Shown: positions 24,203 to 33,620, numbered from the stretch's first letter. The stretch: 64,000 nt of DNA from Methylobacterium variabile (GCF_001043975.1 NZ_LABY01000063.1:1-64000); one strand, 5' to 3'. Translations and numbers: made by a program. Notes: generated from the sequence alone by a model not told the origin.

Positions 24203-25144
24203 ATGGCCGGCACCACTGGATACCCGCAGGCAGGCGATTTCACGGCGCGGCTCTCGGCCGTCGCCAAGACCGTCGAAGGCTTTCTCGCCGAGCGCCTCGG
24301 CGACGCGGTGCAGCCCGGCGAGATCGCCCGGCCGCCCCGGCTGATGGAGGCGATGCGCCACGCCGTGCTCAACGGCGGCAAGCGCCTGCGCCCGTTCCTC
24401 GCCATCGAGACCGCCCGGATGCTCGGCGGGCCGTTCGAGGGCGCGCTGGCGGCCGGCGCGGGCGTCGAGCTGGTGCATTGCTACTCGCTCGTCCACGACG
24501 ACCTGCCGGCGATGGACGACGACGACCTGCGCCGCGGCCAGCCGACCGTACATAAGAAGTACGACGAGGCCACTGCGATCCTGGTCGGCGACGCCCTCCA
24601 GACCCTCGCCTTCGAGATCGTCGCCGATCCGGCCTGGCAGGCCGACCCGCTGATCCGCGCCGAGCTGGTGCTCGGCCTCGCCCGGGCCTCGGGCCTCGGC
24701 GGCATGGTCGGCGGCCAGCTCCTCGACCTCGGGGCGGAGGGGCGCTTCGGCCCGGCCAACCTCGACGTCGACGCGACGCTCCAGCTCCAGGCGATGAAGA
24801 CAGGCGCCATCCTGGCCTTCTCGGTCGATGCCGGCGCCCTCGTCGGCGGCGCCTCGGCCGACGAGCGCCGCGCGCTCCTGGCTTACGGCCGGGCGCTGGG
24901 CCAGGCCTTCCAGGTCGCCGACGACATCCTCGACCGCGAGGCCTCCGCCGAGGCGATGGGCAAGCGCACCGGCAAGGACAAGGACGCCGGCAAGGCCACG
25001 CTCGTCGACCGCCTCGGCCTCGACGGCGCCCGCGCCGAGTGCGAGCGCCTCGTCGCCGAGTGCGAGGCGGCCCTCAAGCCCTGGGGCACGGCCGCCGCGA
25101 CCCTGTGCGAGGCCGCCCGCTTCACCGTCGCCCGCAAGTCGTAA
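24203..25144 (+). CDS. ispA: Polyprenyl (farnesyl/geranyl) diphosphate synthase
   Basis: The 313-residue enzyme condenses isopentenyl diphosphate with allylic diphosphates to C15 (or C10/C20) prenyl chains. The first Asp-rich motif DDLPAMDDDDLRRG and the second, DDILD, coordinate magnesium; NGGKRLRPFL and GQLLDLG are further family motifs. An ATG at 24146 is in frame, but 24203 has AGGAAA at the right distance and avoids overlap with mtgA. No dxs gene follows, unlike in many genomes. Chain length is inferred from overall similarity only. Confidence 0.92.
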   Translation: MAGTTGYPQAGDFTARLSAVAKTVEGFLAERLGDAVQPGEIARPPRLMEAMRHAVLNGGKRLRPFLAIETARMLGGPFEGALAAGAGVELVHCYSLVHDDLPAMDDDDLRRGQPTVHKKYDEATAILVGDALQTLAFEIVADPAWQADPLIRAELVLGLARASGLGGMVGGQLLDLGAEGRFGPANLDVDATLQLQAMKTGAILAFSVDAGALVGGASADERRALLAYGRALGQAFQVADDILDREASAEAMGKRTGKDKDAGKATLVDRLGLDGARAECERLVAECEAALKPWGTAAATLCEAARFTVARKS

Positions 25145-25207
25145 CGCCCAGGGGCGCTGCCCACGATCCGCTCTCCCCTGGGAGCAGATCGCGACCTTGA
25201 TGATGAC

Positions 25208-25250
25208 GCGCTCTCCGGACGAACCGGGGACCGGTTCGTCCGGAGAGCGC
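25208..25250. repeat. Perfect 20-bp inverted repeat with 3-nt loop upstream of leuB
   Basis: Bases 25208-25227 and 25231-25250 are exact reverse complements with a GGA loop. The hairpin starts 63 bp after the ispA stop and ends 68 bp before the leuB start. It has no U-run, so it could be a bidirectional or Rho-assisted terminator, an mRNA-protecting structure, or a leader element of leuB. The very small loop and perfect long arms make a DNA cruciform possible. Confidence 0.75.
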
Positions 25251-25318
25251 TGTCGATCCCGGCAGAGGGAAGCCTTCCCTCTGCACACCCGGAATTTCCA
25301 GACGAAGAAGGTCACGCC

Positions 25319-26425
25319 ATGGCCACGTACAAGATCCTGCTCCTGCCCGGCGACGGCATCGGCCCCGAGGTGGCGCGGGAAGTCTCCAAGGTGCTGGCCT
25401 GGTTCACCCGCGCCGGCATCGCCCAGTTCGAGACCGAGACCGACCTCGTCGGGGGTGCGGCCATCGACGCGCACGGCGTGCCGCTCTCCGAGGCCGCGAT
25501 GGATCGGGCCAAGGCCGCCGACGCGGTGCTGTTCGGCGCCGTCGGCGGGCCGAAATGGGCCGGCGTTCCTTACGCCAAGCGCCCCGAGGCGGGCCTGCTG
25601 CGCCTGCGCAAGGACCTGGGCCTGTTCGCCAACCTCCGCCCGGCGATCTGCTACCCGGCCCTCGCCGACGCCTCGGCGCTCAAGCGCGAGCTGGTCGAGG
25701 GCCTCGACATCGTCATCGTGCGCGAGCTCACCGGCGGCGTCTATTTCGGCGAGCCGAAGGAGATCGTGACCCTCGAGGACGGCCAGAAGCGCGCGGTCGA
25801 CACCCAGGTCTACACGACCGGCGAGATCGAGCGCATCGCGGCGGTCGCCTTCGACCTCGCCCGCAAGCGCCGCAACAAGGTCGCCTCGGCCGAGAAGCAC
25901 AACGTGATGAAGACCGGCGTCTTGTGGAAGGAGGCCGTCACCCGTCTCCACGCCGAGCAGTACGCGGATGTCGGCCTCGAGCACGTGCTGGCCGACAACT
26001 GCGCCATGCAGCTGGTGCGCAACCCCAAGCAGTACGACGTGCTCGTCACCGACAACCTGTTCGGCGACATCCTGTCGGACGTGGCCGCGATGCTGACCGG
26101 TTCCCTCGGGATGCTGCCCTCGGCCTCCCTCGGCGCGGTCGAGAACGGCACCCGCCGCGCCCTCTACGAGCCGGTCCACGGCTCGGCCCCCGACATCGCC
26201 GGCCAGAACCTCGCCAACCCGATCGCCATGATCGGCTCGCTCGCCATGGCCCTGCGCTACTCCTTCGGCCTGATCGAGGCGGCCGACCAGCTCGAGAGCG
26301 CCATCACCCGGACGCTCGCCAGCGGCACCCGCACCCGCGACATCGCCGCGCCGGGCACCAACGCGGTCGGCACGGCCGAGATGGGCGACGCCATCGTGCG
26401 CGAGCTGCAGGCCCAGGCGGGCTGA
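25319..26425 (+). CDS. leuB: 3-isopropylmalate dehydrogenase
   Basis: The 368-residue NAD-dependent enzyme performs the third step of leucine synthesis, oxidising and decarboxylating 3-isopropylmalate. Visible family segments are [15 protein letters not shown] at the start, [15 protein letters not shown] (substrate Arg residues), [15 protein letters not shown], and the metal-site [14 protein letters not shown] followed by [14 protein letters not shown]. Length is normal. GAAGAAGG precedes the ATG. It is followed 26 bp later by the LOG-family gene, likely in the same transcript; leuCD are not here. Confidence 0.98.
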   Translation: MATYKILLLPGDGIGPEVAREVSKVLAWFTRAGIAQFETETDLVGGAAIDAHGVPLSEAAMDRAKAADAVLFGAVGGPKWAGVPYAKRPEAGLLRLRKDLGLFANLRPAICYPALADASALKRELVEGLDIVIVRELTGGVYFGEPKEIVTLEDGQKRAVDTQVYTTGEIERIAAVAFDLARKRRNKVASAEKHNVMKTGVLWKEAVTRLHAEQYADVGLEHVLADNCAMQLVRNPKQYDVLVTDNLFGDILSDVAAMLTGSLGMLPSASLGAVENGTRRALYEPVHGSAPDIAGQNLANPIAMIGSLAMALRYSFGLIEAADQLESAITRTLASGTRTRDIAAPGTNAVGTAEMGDAIVRELQAQAG

Positions 26426-26451
26426 CATCCGGCCAGAGGAGGGGCGAACCC

Positions 26452-27030
26452 ATGCGCCTGTGCGTGTTCTGCGGCTCCAGCGACGGGGCCCGCCCGCTCT
26501 ACCGCGAGGCGGCGACCGCGCTCGGGCGCTACTTCGCCGAGAGCGGGATCGAGCTGGTCTACGGCGGCGGCAAGGTCGGGCTGATGGGGGCGGTCGCCGA
26601 CGGCGCCCTCGGTGCCGGCGGCCGGGTGACCGGCATCATGCCCCGCGCGCTGGTCGAGAAGGAGACCGCCCATCTCGGCCTCACCGACCTGCGCGTCGTC
26701 GCCTCGATGCACGAGCGCAAGGCCCTGATGGCCGACCTCGCCGACGGCTTCGTCGCCCTGCCGGGGGGCCTCGGCACCTTCGAGGAGATGTTCGAGGTCT
26801 GGACCTGGGCCCAGCTCGGCTACCACAGGAAGCCGCTCGCCGTGTTCAACGCCGGCGGCTTCTACGACGGGCTCCTGGGCTTCCTCGATTCCGTGGTCGC
26901 CGAGGGCTTCGTGCGCGAGCCGCACCGGGCGATGCTGATCGTCGGCACCGAGCCGGCGGACCTCGTGGCGCGGATCCGGGCGTATGAGCCGCCGCGCGTG
27001 ATCAAGTGGGTGAAGGCGGAGGAGCGGTAG
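26452..27030 (+). CDS. LOG family protein (TIGR00730, nucleotide 5'-monophosphate phosphoribohydrolase)
   Basis: The 192-residue Rossmann-fold protein opens with [17 protein letters not shown] and has [32 protein letters not shown] and [20 protein letters not shown], the Arg and PGGxGTxxE motifs of the LOG family. Characterised members remove ribose 5-phosphate from cytokinin or other purine nucleoside monophosphates. GAGGAGG lies before the ATG. In a plant-associated Methylobacterium this could contribute to cytokinin release; that use is inference, since the family is also widespread in bacteria with no plant link. Confidence 0.92.
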   Translation: MRLCVFCGSSDGARPLYREAATALGRYFAESGIELVYGGGKVGLMGAVADGALGAGGRVTGIMPRALVEKETAHLGLTDLRVVASMHERKALMADLADGFVALPGGLGTFEEMFEVWTWAQLGYHRKPLAVFNAGGFYDGLLGFLDSVVAEGFVREPHRAMLIVGTEPADLVARIRAYEPPRVIKWVKAEER

Positions 27031-27237
27031 GGGCGGAGCCGGTAAGAGACTTTGCCACATCCAGAACCTGTCGATTCCTCGCCGACACAGTTGACCTCCA
27101 CCGGGGTCATTCCGGTCTCCGCCGCGCGACCCCGAAATGACTCCGTGATATTAGTAACGCCGCAAATCAAATAGAATTCGATGCTCGTCGATGTGGTGCG
27201 GCAAGTTGAATGACTGCCCGCATCGGTCGTCCTCGGC

Positions 27238-27376
27238 GTCATCCCGGGGCTCGCCGCAGGCGAGAACCCGGGATCCAGAACCGCTGACGATCCAGGACAG
27301 GCTGAACGCGGTCCGCCTCTTTCTTCAACGTCAGCGATTATGGATCCCGGGTTCCGCTGCGCGGTCCCGGGATGAC
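27238..27376. repeat. Dispersed palindromic repeat, copy 1
   Basis: The 139-bp element begins GTCATCCCGGG (27238-27248) and ends CCCGGGATGAC (27366-27376). Inside are inverted blocks around GAACCCGGGATCC (about 27264) and TTATGGATCCCGGGTTC (about 27338). The same arrangement occurs at 33405-33541. The rest of the 434-bp gap 27031-27464 shows no gene; its first part (about 27100-27200) is relatively AT-rich. Confidence 0.85.
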
Positions 27377-27407
27377 GCGGAGGGTGCGAAACCGGTCGAG
27401 AGAAACT

Positions 27408-27439
27408 CCAAAAAGAAACGGGCCCCTCTCGGGGCCCGT
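27408..27439 (-). terminator. Intrinsic terminator of the secreted hypothetical gene
   Basis: A 9-bp perfect stem (27418-27426 with 27431-27439) with a four-base loop is followed, reading on the minus strand, by TTTCTTTTTGG. It lies 26 bp past the stop at 27465. Confidence 0.85.
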
Positions 27440-27464
27440 CGCACGTCCGGTTGATGCGGTCGGC

Positions 27465-27875
27465 TCAGTACCCGCGCGCCCGCGACAGCGGCGAGGTCGG
27501 GTCGAGGTAGTCGATCGCCGACAGGTCGACCGTGACGGCGCTGCGGCGGGCGCCGATGAACGGGCCGTTGGTGATCGGGTCGGGCAGGATGCCGGCGCCG
27601 CCCCAGCGCTCGCGGTTGGCGATGTAGGGCGGCGAGTTCAGGTAGGACGCGGTGATGAAATGCGGGTTGGTGGCCGGGTTGCCGGTCGCGCCCGAATTGG
27701 CCTCCACCACGTTGCCGGCATCGAGCCAGCTGCGCGGGCGCACGCGGATCGCGAGGCCCTGGCCGTCCCGGTAGCTGCGGATGACGTAGCTGTCCTGCGC
27801 CTGCGAGGCGGCGGTGCCGGCGCCCAGGGCCGCGAGGGAAAGAAGCCCGGTCAGGGCGAGAGTCTGGAAGCGCAT
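27465..27875 (-). CDS. Exported hypothetical protein
   Basis: The 136-residue protein has a typical Sec signal (MRFQTLALTGLLSLAALGAG, cleavage expected after AASQAQ at about residue 26). The mature part of about 110 residues is rich in Asn, Pro and Tyr, with segments such as VRPRSWLDAGNVV and NPHFITASYLNSPPYIANRE. No catalytic motif or lipobox Cys was seen, and I do not recognise a characterised family. It is a single gene with its own intrinsic terminator. A periplasmic or extracellular location is the only inference. Confidence 0.8.
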   Translation of the reverse strand: MRFQTLALTGLLSLAALGAGTAASQAQDSYVIRSYRDGQGLAIRVRPRSWLDAGNVVEANSGATGNPATNPHFITASYLNSPPYIANRERWGGAGILPDPITNGPFIGARRSAVTVDLSAIDYLDPTSPLSRARGY

Positions 27876-27972
27876 GACGCACCTTTGATGAACATCGCCA
27901 GGGTAGCGCCGCACTCGTTAAGAAACGACGCCGTTATGGAAAGAGACGTGCGAGCGCGGCCGAGGTTCCGTC

Positions 27973-28857
27973 TCACGGCGACGCTGGTCGCGAATGCCGC
28001 ACTCTCGCCGCATTCTTTCGAACCGGCCTGCGGCCCGTCGGAACCGCGGCGGTGGTGGCCGGCTCCTCCGGGGCGCAGGCCGGGAGGCGGGGCTGCGCCA
28101 GCATCTCGGCCACGGCTGGCGTCAGCCCGGCACCCGGGAGCGGCGTGAGGCGATCGACCGCGCAGGCGACGGCCTGCGGCTCGGGCAGCTGCCCCAGGGG
28201 AGCGCAGAGCCAGCCCTCGAGCCGCAGGGGCGCGGTGCCGAGGCGGAACGCCGTGCAGGCGCGCCGGCCTTCCTCGCCCGCGAGGGTCGCGTCGACGGTG
28301 TCCAGCGCCCCGAACCGCGTCGTCAGCTGGCCGCGCTCGCCGGTGCGGGCGACCGAGAGGCCGCCGGCCTCGGCGGCCCGGCGGGCCAGGGTGACGAACA
28401 GGCTCCCCTCCCCGTCCGGCTCCGCCGCCTCGGCGGCGACGAGGCGCAGGAACGGCGCCTCCTGGGCCGCGAAGGTGCCGGCGGTGAGCGTGTCCTCCCG
28501 CAGGCCGGGCTGCACCCGGGCGCTGCCGGCCGCCTCCTCGCCGAGGCGGTAGCGGTCGGCCGCGACCGCGCTCCAGGCCGGCGGCGCCACCGCGGGGGCG
28601 GCGAAGCGCGGCACGAAGGCGGCTTCTCCGGAGAGGGGCGGATCGGCGGCGCGCCGCTCGCTGGCGAGCACGCTCAGGAGCGCGATCACCGCCGCCGCCC
28701 CGAGGGTCCGCCCGGCCGCGCGCCAGGGTCGAGGGACCCGCGGGGAGACGCGCCGCAGCGGCCGCGGCAGCAACGGCTCGACGGGACCGATGTCCTGTGC
28801 GAGGGCAATCCCCGCCCGCTCGAGGGCGGCGTCGTCGAAGTCCGGCCTCTGCCGCAC
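27973..28857 (-). CDS. Hypothetical membrane-anchored protein
   Basis: The 294-residue protein has a short cytosolic head, one membrane helix (about residues 45-65) and a large periplasmic Ala/Glu/Arg-rich domain with two Cys pairs (RRACTAFRLG, VACAVDRLTPL and LPACAPEE). The GTG start at 28857 is supported by a good GGAGGAG 7 bp upstream. The N-terminal head plus single helix is the layout of anti-sigma factors, but no sigma gene is adjacent and no zinc-finger motif is present, so that is only a weak thought. No known family recognised. Confidence 0.7.
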   Translation of the reverse strand: MRQRPDFDDAALERAGIALAQDIGPVEPLLPRPLRRVSPRVPRPWRAAGRTLGAAAVIALLSVLASERRAADPPLSGEAAFVPRFAAPAVAPPAWSAVAADRYRLGEEAAGSARVQPGLREDTLTAGTFAAQEAPFLRLVAAEAAEPDGEGSLFVTLARRAAEAGGLSVARTGERGQLTTRFGALDTVDATLAGEEGRRACTAFRLGTAPLRLEGWLCAPLGQLPEPQAVACAVDRLTPLPGAGLTPAVAEMLAQPRLPACAPEEPATTAAVPTGRRPVRKNAARVRHSRPASP

Positions 28858-29283
28858 GGGATCGCTCCTCCGGTTGCGCGTGGTCGTCGCCTCCGGGATC
28901 GCACCGCATTTTAGCGATTTCCTTGACCCGGGCCGGGTTGTCCCCGACGGGACCGGATCAGGGTGAACGCGGTGCTAACGGGTGACGGGAGCGAGAATCT
29001 GTTGCCGGCGACCGAATCCGGCCCTTGACAGCACGGCGCGTTCGGGCTGTTGCTGCGGGCGCTCGCGCACCCCATCTCGGGTGCAGCTTTCCGGGGACTG
29101 ACCGCGCCATGCGGCCTGTGTCGACCACGACGAAACGCAAAGCCACGACGGCGATTACCGCCGCCGGCTGAAGCCTCGCGTCGTCCTCGGATCCCTCCCC
29201 GTCCGTGGCGGGCGGAGGCCGGGCTCCCTCAAGCCCGCCTGAGATCGCCCGGGGAGGAGCCATTCCGAACTGGAGCGATTGAG
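28858..29283 (+). promoter_or_regulatory. 426-bp region containing the probable asd promoter
   Basis: A CCTTGACA hexamer at 29025-29030 matches a sigma-70-type -35, but no good -10 stands 16-18 bp downstream (TGTTGC at 29048 is poor). No gene is supported in this stretch. It separates the divergent hypothetical membrane protein from asd. Confidence 0.3.
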
Positions 29284-30318
29284 ATGGGTTACAAGGTTGC
29301 CGTCGTCGGAGCCACCGGCAGTGTGGGCCGCGAGATGCTCGACATCCTGGCCGAGCGCGCCTTCCCGGCCGACACCGTGGTGGCGCTGGCCTCGCGCCGC
29401 AGCCTCGGGCAGGAGGTGTCCTTCGGCGACAAGACGCTGAAGGTCCAGGCCCTCGACCAGTACGACTTCTCCGACACCGACATCTGCCTGATGTCGGCCG
29501 GCGGCGAGACCTCGAAGGAGTGGTCGCCCCGCATCGGCCAGCAGGGCTGCGTCGTCATCGATAACTCGTCGGCCTTCCGCTACGATTCCGACGTGCCGCT
29601 GATCGTGCCGGAGGTGAACGCCGACGCCGTCGTGGGCTTCACCAAGAAGAACATCATCGCCAACCCGAACTGCTCGACCGCGCAGCTCGTCGTGGCCCTG
29701 AAGCCCCTGCACGAGGCCGCCACCATCAAGCGCGTCGTCGTCGCGACCTACCAGTCGGTCTCCGGCGCCGGCAAGGACGCGATGGACGAGCTGTTCAACC
29801 AGACCCGCGCGGTGTTCACCGCCGGCGAGGTCAAGGTGCAGAAGTTCACCAAGCGCATCGCCTTCAACGTCATCCCGCACATCGACGTCTTCATGGAGGA
29901 CGGCTCCACCAAGGAAGAGTGGAAGATGGTGGCCGAGACGAAGAAGATGCTCGATCCCAAGATCAAGCTGACGGCGACCTGCGTGCGCGTGCCGGTGTTC
30001 ATCGGCCACTCGGAGGCGGTGAACGTCGAGTTCGAGCGCCCGCTCTCGGCCGAGGAGGCGACCCAGATCCTGCGCTCGGCGCCCGGCATCCTGGTCGACG
30101 ACAAGCGCGAGCCCGGCGGCTACATCACCCCGCACGAGGCGGCGGGCGAGGACGCGACCTACATCTCGCGCATCCGCGAGGACATCACGGTCGAGAACGG
30201 CCTGTCGTTCTGGTGCGTGTCGGACAACCTGCGCAAGGGCGCGGCCCTCAACACGGTCCAGATCGCCGAGGTGCTGGTCAACCGCAAGCTGATCCAGCCG
30301 AAGCAGAAGGCCGCCTGA
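29284..30318 (+). CDS. asd: Aspartate-semialdehyde dehydrogenase
   Basis: The 344-residue NADP enzyme makes aspartate semialdehyde for lysine, threonine, methionine and diaminopimelate synthesis. The N-terminal Rossmann motif VAVVGATGSVGREML, the catalytic-Cys segment NPNCSTAQLVVALKPLHE and the ATYQSVSGAGKDAMDEL segment are intact, and length is normal. A weak GAGCGATTGAG precedes the ATG. A 13-bp stem terminator follows the stop. It is a single gene here. Confidence 0.98.
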   Translation: MGYKVAVVGATGSVGREMLDILAERAFPADTVVALASRRSLGQEVSFGDKTLKVQALDQYDFSDTDICLMSAGGETSKEWSPRIGQQGCVVIDNSSAFRYDSDVPLIVPEVNADAVVGFTKKNIIANPNCSTAQLVVALKPLHEAATIKRVVVATYQSVSGAGKDAMDELFNQTRAVFTAGEVKVQKFTKRIAFNVIPHIDVFMEDGSTKEEWKMVAETKKMLDPKIKLTATCVRVPVFIGHSEAVNVEFERPLSAEEATQILRSAPGILVDDKREPGGYITPHEAAGEDATYISRIREDITVENGLSFWCVSDNLRKGAALNTVQIAEVLVNRKLIQPKQKAA

Positions 30319-30326
30319 GGCCCGCA

Positions 30327-30357
30327 AGGGCCCTCTCCCCTCGCGGGAGAGGGCCCT
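30327..30357 (+). terminator. Hairpin after asd
   Basis: A 13-bp perfect stem (30327-30339 with 30345-30357) with loop CTCGC lies 9 bp beyond the asd stop, followed by CCTTCG rather than a U-run. Confidence 0.65.
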
Positions 30358-30456
30358 CCTTCGCCCGCGGCGAAGCCGCCCTCGCCGAACCACGTCTTTT
30401 CTCGGACCCTTCCAGGTCGGAAACCCTCCCGGACGAGAGCGGGGGGAGGATCCGTG

Positions 30457-31764
30457 ATGGGATCGGCGACGGTGGGCGGCCTCGCGTGGCCCGCCCTGGT
30501 GGCGGCGGCGACCGTCGGGCTGTGGGCCTTCGCCCTTCTGCCCGAGTTCCTCACCGCCCTCCTGTTCTTCGCCGCCGCCACCATCCTGCGGCTGGCGCCG
30601 CCCGAGGTGGTCTTCTCCGGCTTCGCCTCCTCGGCCTTCTGGCTCGTCCTGAGCGGCTTCGTCATCGGGGCGGCGATCCGCAAGGTCGGCCTCGCCGACC
30701 GGGTCGCCGGGCTCGTCGCGCCGCGCCTCGCCGGTTCCTGGCCGGCCCTGGTCGCCGGCGTGATCGGGCTGACCTACGCGCTCGCCTTCGTCATGCCCTC
30801 GAACATGGGCCGCATCGCCGTGCTGATGCCGGTGGTGATGGCGCTGGCCGACCGGGCCGGGCTGCCGGCGCAGGGGCGCGGCCGGGTCGGCCTCGCCCTG
30901 GCGGTGGGATTCGGCACCTTCCAGCTCTCGGCCAGCATCCTGCCGGCCAACGTGCCGAACCTCGTCATGGCTGGCGCCGCCGAGAGCGCCTTCGGCCTCC
31001 ATCTCGCCTACCTGCCCTACCTCGCCCTGCACGCCCCGGTTCTCGGGCTGCTGAAGGGCGCGGTGCTCGCCGCCTGCATCCTCGTGCTGTTCCGCCCCGG
31101 CCCCCTCGTCCCGGCCGACGCCGGACCGGGGCCCGGCCCGATGAGCCGGGAGGAGCGGCGGCTCGCGGGCCTGCTCCTCGCCACCCTGGCCCTGTGGATG
31201 ACCGACGCGGTGCACGGCGTCCCGCCGGCCTGGATCGGGCTGGCGGCGGCCTGCCTGTGCCTGATGCCGCGGGTCGGGGTCCTGTCCGGCGACGAGTTCG
31301 CCGCCGGGGTCAACATCCGCACCTGCCTCTACATCGCCGGCATCCTGGGCTTCGCCGCCTTCGTCGCCCGCACCGGCCTCGGCGACCGGGTCGGCGCGGC
31401 GCTGGTGGCCGTGCTGCCCCTCGATCCGGCACGGCCGGGCGCGAGCTTCGCGAGCCTCGTCGGCCTCGCCACCCTCCTCAACTTCGCCGTCACCGCGAAC
31501 GGGATCCCGGCCCTGTTCACCCCGCTCGCCCGCCTGCTGGCCGAGGGCAGCGGCCTGCCGCTCGCCACGGTGCTGATGGTGCAGGTGATCGGCTACGCCA
31601 CCCCGCTCCTGCCCTATCAGGCGGCCCCGATCGTCGTCGCGATGGGCCTGGGCCGGGTGCCGGCACGGGACGGCGCGCGCCTCTGCCTCGCGGTCGCGGC
31701 CGTCACCTTCGCGGTGCTGGCCCCCCTCGACTATCTCTGGTTCCGTGCCCTCGGCTGGCTGTGA
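30457..31764 (+). CDS. SLC13/DASS-family anion transporter
   Basis: The 435-residue integral membrane protein has about 11-12 hydrophobic helices. LSGFVIGAAIRKVGLADRVA near residue 65, the polar loop FVMPSNMGRIAVLMPV, and NFAVTANGIPALFTPLAR in the second half resemble the repeated SNT/TNT-type helical hairpins of the DASS/SLC13 (CitT/ArsB-like) superfamily. Substrates are usually dicarboxylates, sulfate or other anions, coupled to Na+ or H+; the motif here is not diagnostic. The GGAGGA site favours ATG 30457 over GTG 30454. The aldehyde dehydrogenase gene follows after 70 bp, possibly in one operon. Confidence 0.8.
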   Translation: MGSATVGGLAWPALVAAATVGLWAFALLPEFLTALLFFAAATILRLAPPEVVFSGFASSAFWLVLSGFVIGAAIRKVGLADRVAGLVAPRLAGSWPALVAGVIGLTYALAFVMPSNMGRIAVLMPVVMALADRAGLPAQGRGRVGLALAVGFGTFQLSASILPANVPNLVMAGAAESAFGLHLAYLPYLALHAPVLGLLKGAVLAACILVLFRPGPLVPADAGPGPGPMSREERRLAGLLLATLALWMTDAVHGVPPAWIGLAAACLCLMPRVGVLSGDEFAAGVNIRTCLYIAGILGFAAFVARTGLGDRVGAALVAVLPLDPARPGASFASLVGLATLLNFAVTANGIPALFTPLARLLAEGSGLPLATVLMVQVIGYATPLLPYQAAPIVVAMGLGRVPARDGARLCLAVAAVTFAVLAPLDYLWFRALGWL

Positions 31765-31834
31765 GCCCGGCTTGCCCTGCCGCCGGCGCTGTCGCAGTGT
31801 CCCGGCTCTCGTGAGATCCGCCGGAGCATCCCGC

Positions 31835-33364
31835 ATGGCCCCCACCGTCCTGTCCGTCCGCGATGACGCGCGCGCCGTGCTGGAGCGCCTCGGCGTCCCG
31901 GCCTCCGCCTTCGCCGAGGGCGGGACGCCGGCGCGCTCGCCGGTCGATGGCGGCGTGGTCGCCGAGCTGCGCGAGACCGACCGGGAGGAGGCCGAGGCGG
32001 CGATCGGCAGGGCGGCGGAGGCGTTCCTGGCCTGGCGCCGGGTGCCGGGGCCGCGTCGGGGCGAGCTGGTGCGGCTCCTCGGCGAGGAGCTGCGCGCCCA
32101 CAAGGACGACCTCGGCCGGCTCGTGACCCTGGAAGCCGGCAAGATCCTCTCGGAGGGCCTCGGCGAGGTCCAGGAGATGATCGACATCTGCGACTTCGCC
32201 GTCGGCCTGTCGCGGCAATTGCACGGGCTCACCATCGCCACCGAGCGGCCGGACCACCGGATGATGGAGGTCTGGCACCCGCTCGGGGTGTGCGGGGTCA
32301 TCACGGCGTTCAACTTCCCCGTCGCCGTCTGGTCCTGGAACGCGGCGCTCGCCCTCGTCTGCGGCGACCCCGTCATCTGGAAGCCGTCGGAGAAGACGCC
32401 GCTCACCGCGCTCGCCGTCCACGCGCTCGCCGTGAAGGCGGTCAAGCGCTTCGGTTCGGACGCGCCCGACGGCCTGCTCGGCCTGCTGATCGGCGGGCGG
32501 GAGCTGGGCGAGCGCCTCGTCGAGGACCAGCGGGTCGCGCTCGTCTCCGCCACCGGCTCGACCGCCATGGGCCGGCAGGTGGCGCCGAAGCTCTCCGCCC
32601 GCTTCGCCCGGGCGATCCTCGAGCTCGGCGGCAACAACGCCGCCATCGTCGCCCCTTCCGCCGACCTCGACCTTGCGCTGCGCGCCATCGCCTTCGCGGC
32701 GATGGGCACCGCCGGCCAGCGCTGCACCACCCTGCGGCGGCTGTTCGTGCACGGATCCGTCTACGACGCCCTGGTGCCGCGCCTGAAGGCGGCCTACGGC
32801 TCGGTGCGGATCGGCGATCCCCGCGACCCCGCCACCCTGATCGGCCCGCTGATCGACGTCGCCGCGGCCGACGGCATGGCGCGCGCCCTCGACGAGGCGC
32901 GGGCGATCGGCGGCACCGTCCACGGCGGCGAGCGCCTGCGCGACATTCGCGGCGAGGGGGCGGCCTACGTCCGCCCGGCGCTCGTCGAGATGCCCGAGCA
33001 GGCCGGTCCGATGCGCCGCGAGACCTTCGCGCCGATCCTGTACGTGACGCGCTACACCGAGCTGGAGGAGGCGATCACGGCCCAGAACGCGGTGGCCGCC
33101 GGCCTGTCCTCCTCGATCTTCACCCGGGATCTGGCGGAAGCCGAGATCTTCCTGTCGGCGTCGGGCTCCGATTGCGGCATCGCCAACGTCAATATCGGCC
33201 CCTCCGGCGCCGAGATCGGTGGTGCCTTCGGCGGCGAGAAGGAAACCGGCGGCGGCCGCGAGGCGGGCTCGGACTCCTGGAAGGCCTACATGCGCCGGGC
33301 CACCAACACCATCAACTACGGCAAGACCCTGCCGCTGGCGCAGGGCGTGACGTTCGAGGTGTGA
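31835..33364 (+). CDS. ALDH7-type aldehyde dehydrogenase (aminoadipate semialdehyde / piperideine-6-carboxylate type)
   Basis: The 509-residue NAD-dependent enzyme has GVITAFNFPVAVWSWNAALA (cofactor site Asn), ATGSTAMGRQVAPKLS, the general-base ELGGNNAAIV and the nucleophile MGTAGQRCTTLRRLFVH. The ELGGNNA variant, the EVWHPLG lead and the SDSWKAYMRRATNTINYG ending are typical of the ALDH7/AmaB subfamily, which oxidises alpha-aminoadipate semialdehyde in lysine catabolism. No other lysine catabolic gene is in the window, so the physiological substrate is inferred. GGAG is present before the ATG at 31835. Confidence 0.93.
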   Translation: MAPTVLSVRDDARAVLERLGVPASAFAEGGTPARSPVDGGVVAELRETDREEAEAAIGRAAEAFLAWRRVPGPRRGELVRLLGEELRAHKDDLGRLVTLEAGKILSEGLGEVQEMIDICDFAVGLSRQLHGLTIATERPDHRMMEVWHPLGVCGVITAFNFPVAVWSWNAALALVCGDPVIWKPSEKTPLTALAVHALAVKAVKRFGSDAPDGLLGLLIGGRELGERLVEDQRVALVSATGSTAMGRQVAPKLSARFARAILELGGNNAAIVAPSADLDLALRAIAFAAMGTAGQRCTTLRRLFVHGSVYDALVPRLKAAYGSVRIGDPRDPATLIGPLIDVAAADGMARALDEARAIGGTVHGGERLRDIRGEGAAYVRPALVEMPEQAGPMRRETFAPILYVTRYTELEEAITAQNAVAAGLSSSIFTRDLAEAEIFLSASGSDCGIANVNIGPSGAEIGGAFGGEKETGGGREAGSDSWKAYMRRATNTINYGKTLPLAQGVTFEV

Positions 33365-33404
33365 GGCCGACAGGCCTTCTCTCCACGGCACCGACACCCT
33401 CCGC

Positions 33405-33541
33405 GTTATCCCGGGGCACGCGAGAACCCGGGATCCCTAACCGCGGATGTTGGAGAATGAGGCGGCTCGTGCTCCGCTTCGTCCTGCATCGTCAGCGGTT
33501 ATGGATCCCGGGTTCTCGGCTTCGCCGAGCCCCGGGATGAC
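33405..33541. repeat. Dispersed palindromic repeat, copy 2
   Basis: The 137-bp element shares with the 27238-27376 copy the same outer blocks (TATCCCGGGG at the left, CCCGGGATGAC at 33531-33541) and the inner GAGAACCCGGGATCC and GGTTATGGATCCCGGGTTC blocks; the central 60 bp are less similar. It lies 40 bp after the aldehyde dehydrogenase stop, between convergent genes. Confidence 0.85.
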
Positions 33542-33620
33542 GTGCAGAGTGCTGACGAAGGGAGCAGACCCTCAGACTTCGTTCACACGAACTTTTATGA
33601 ACCCTGAGGATCCCGCCCCG

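Noticed and set aside
29025..29053. TTGACA before asd as a full sigma-70 promoter
   Set aside because: No acceptable -10 is present at 16-18 bp; it is kept only as a low-confidence regulatory region.
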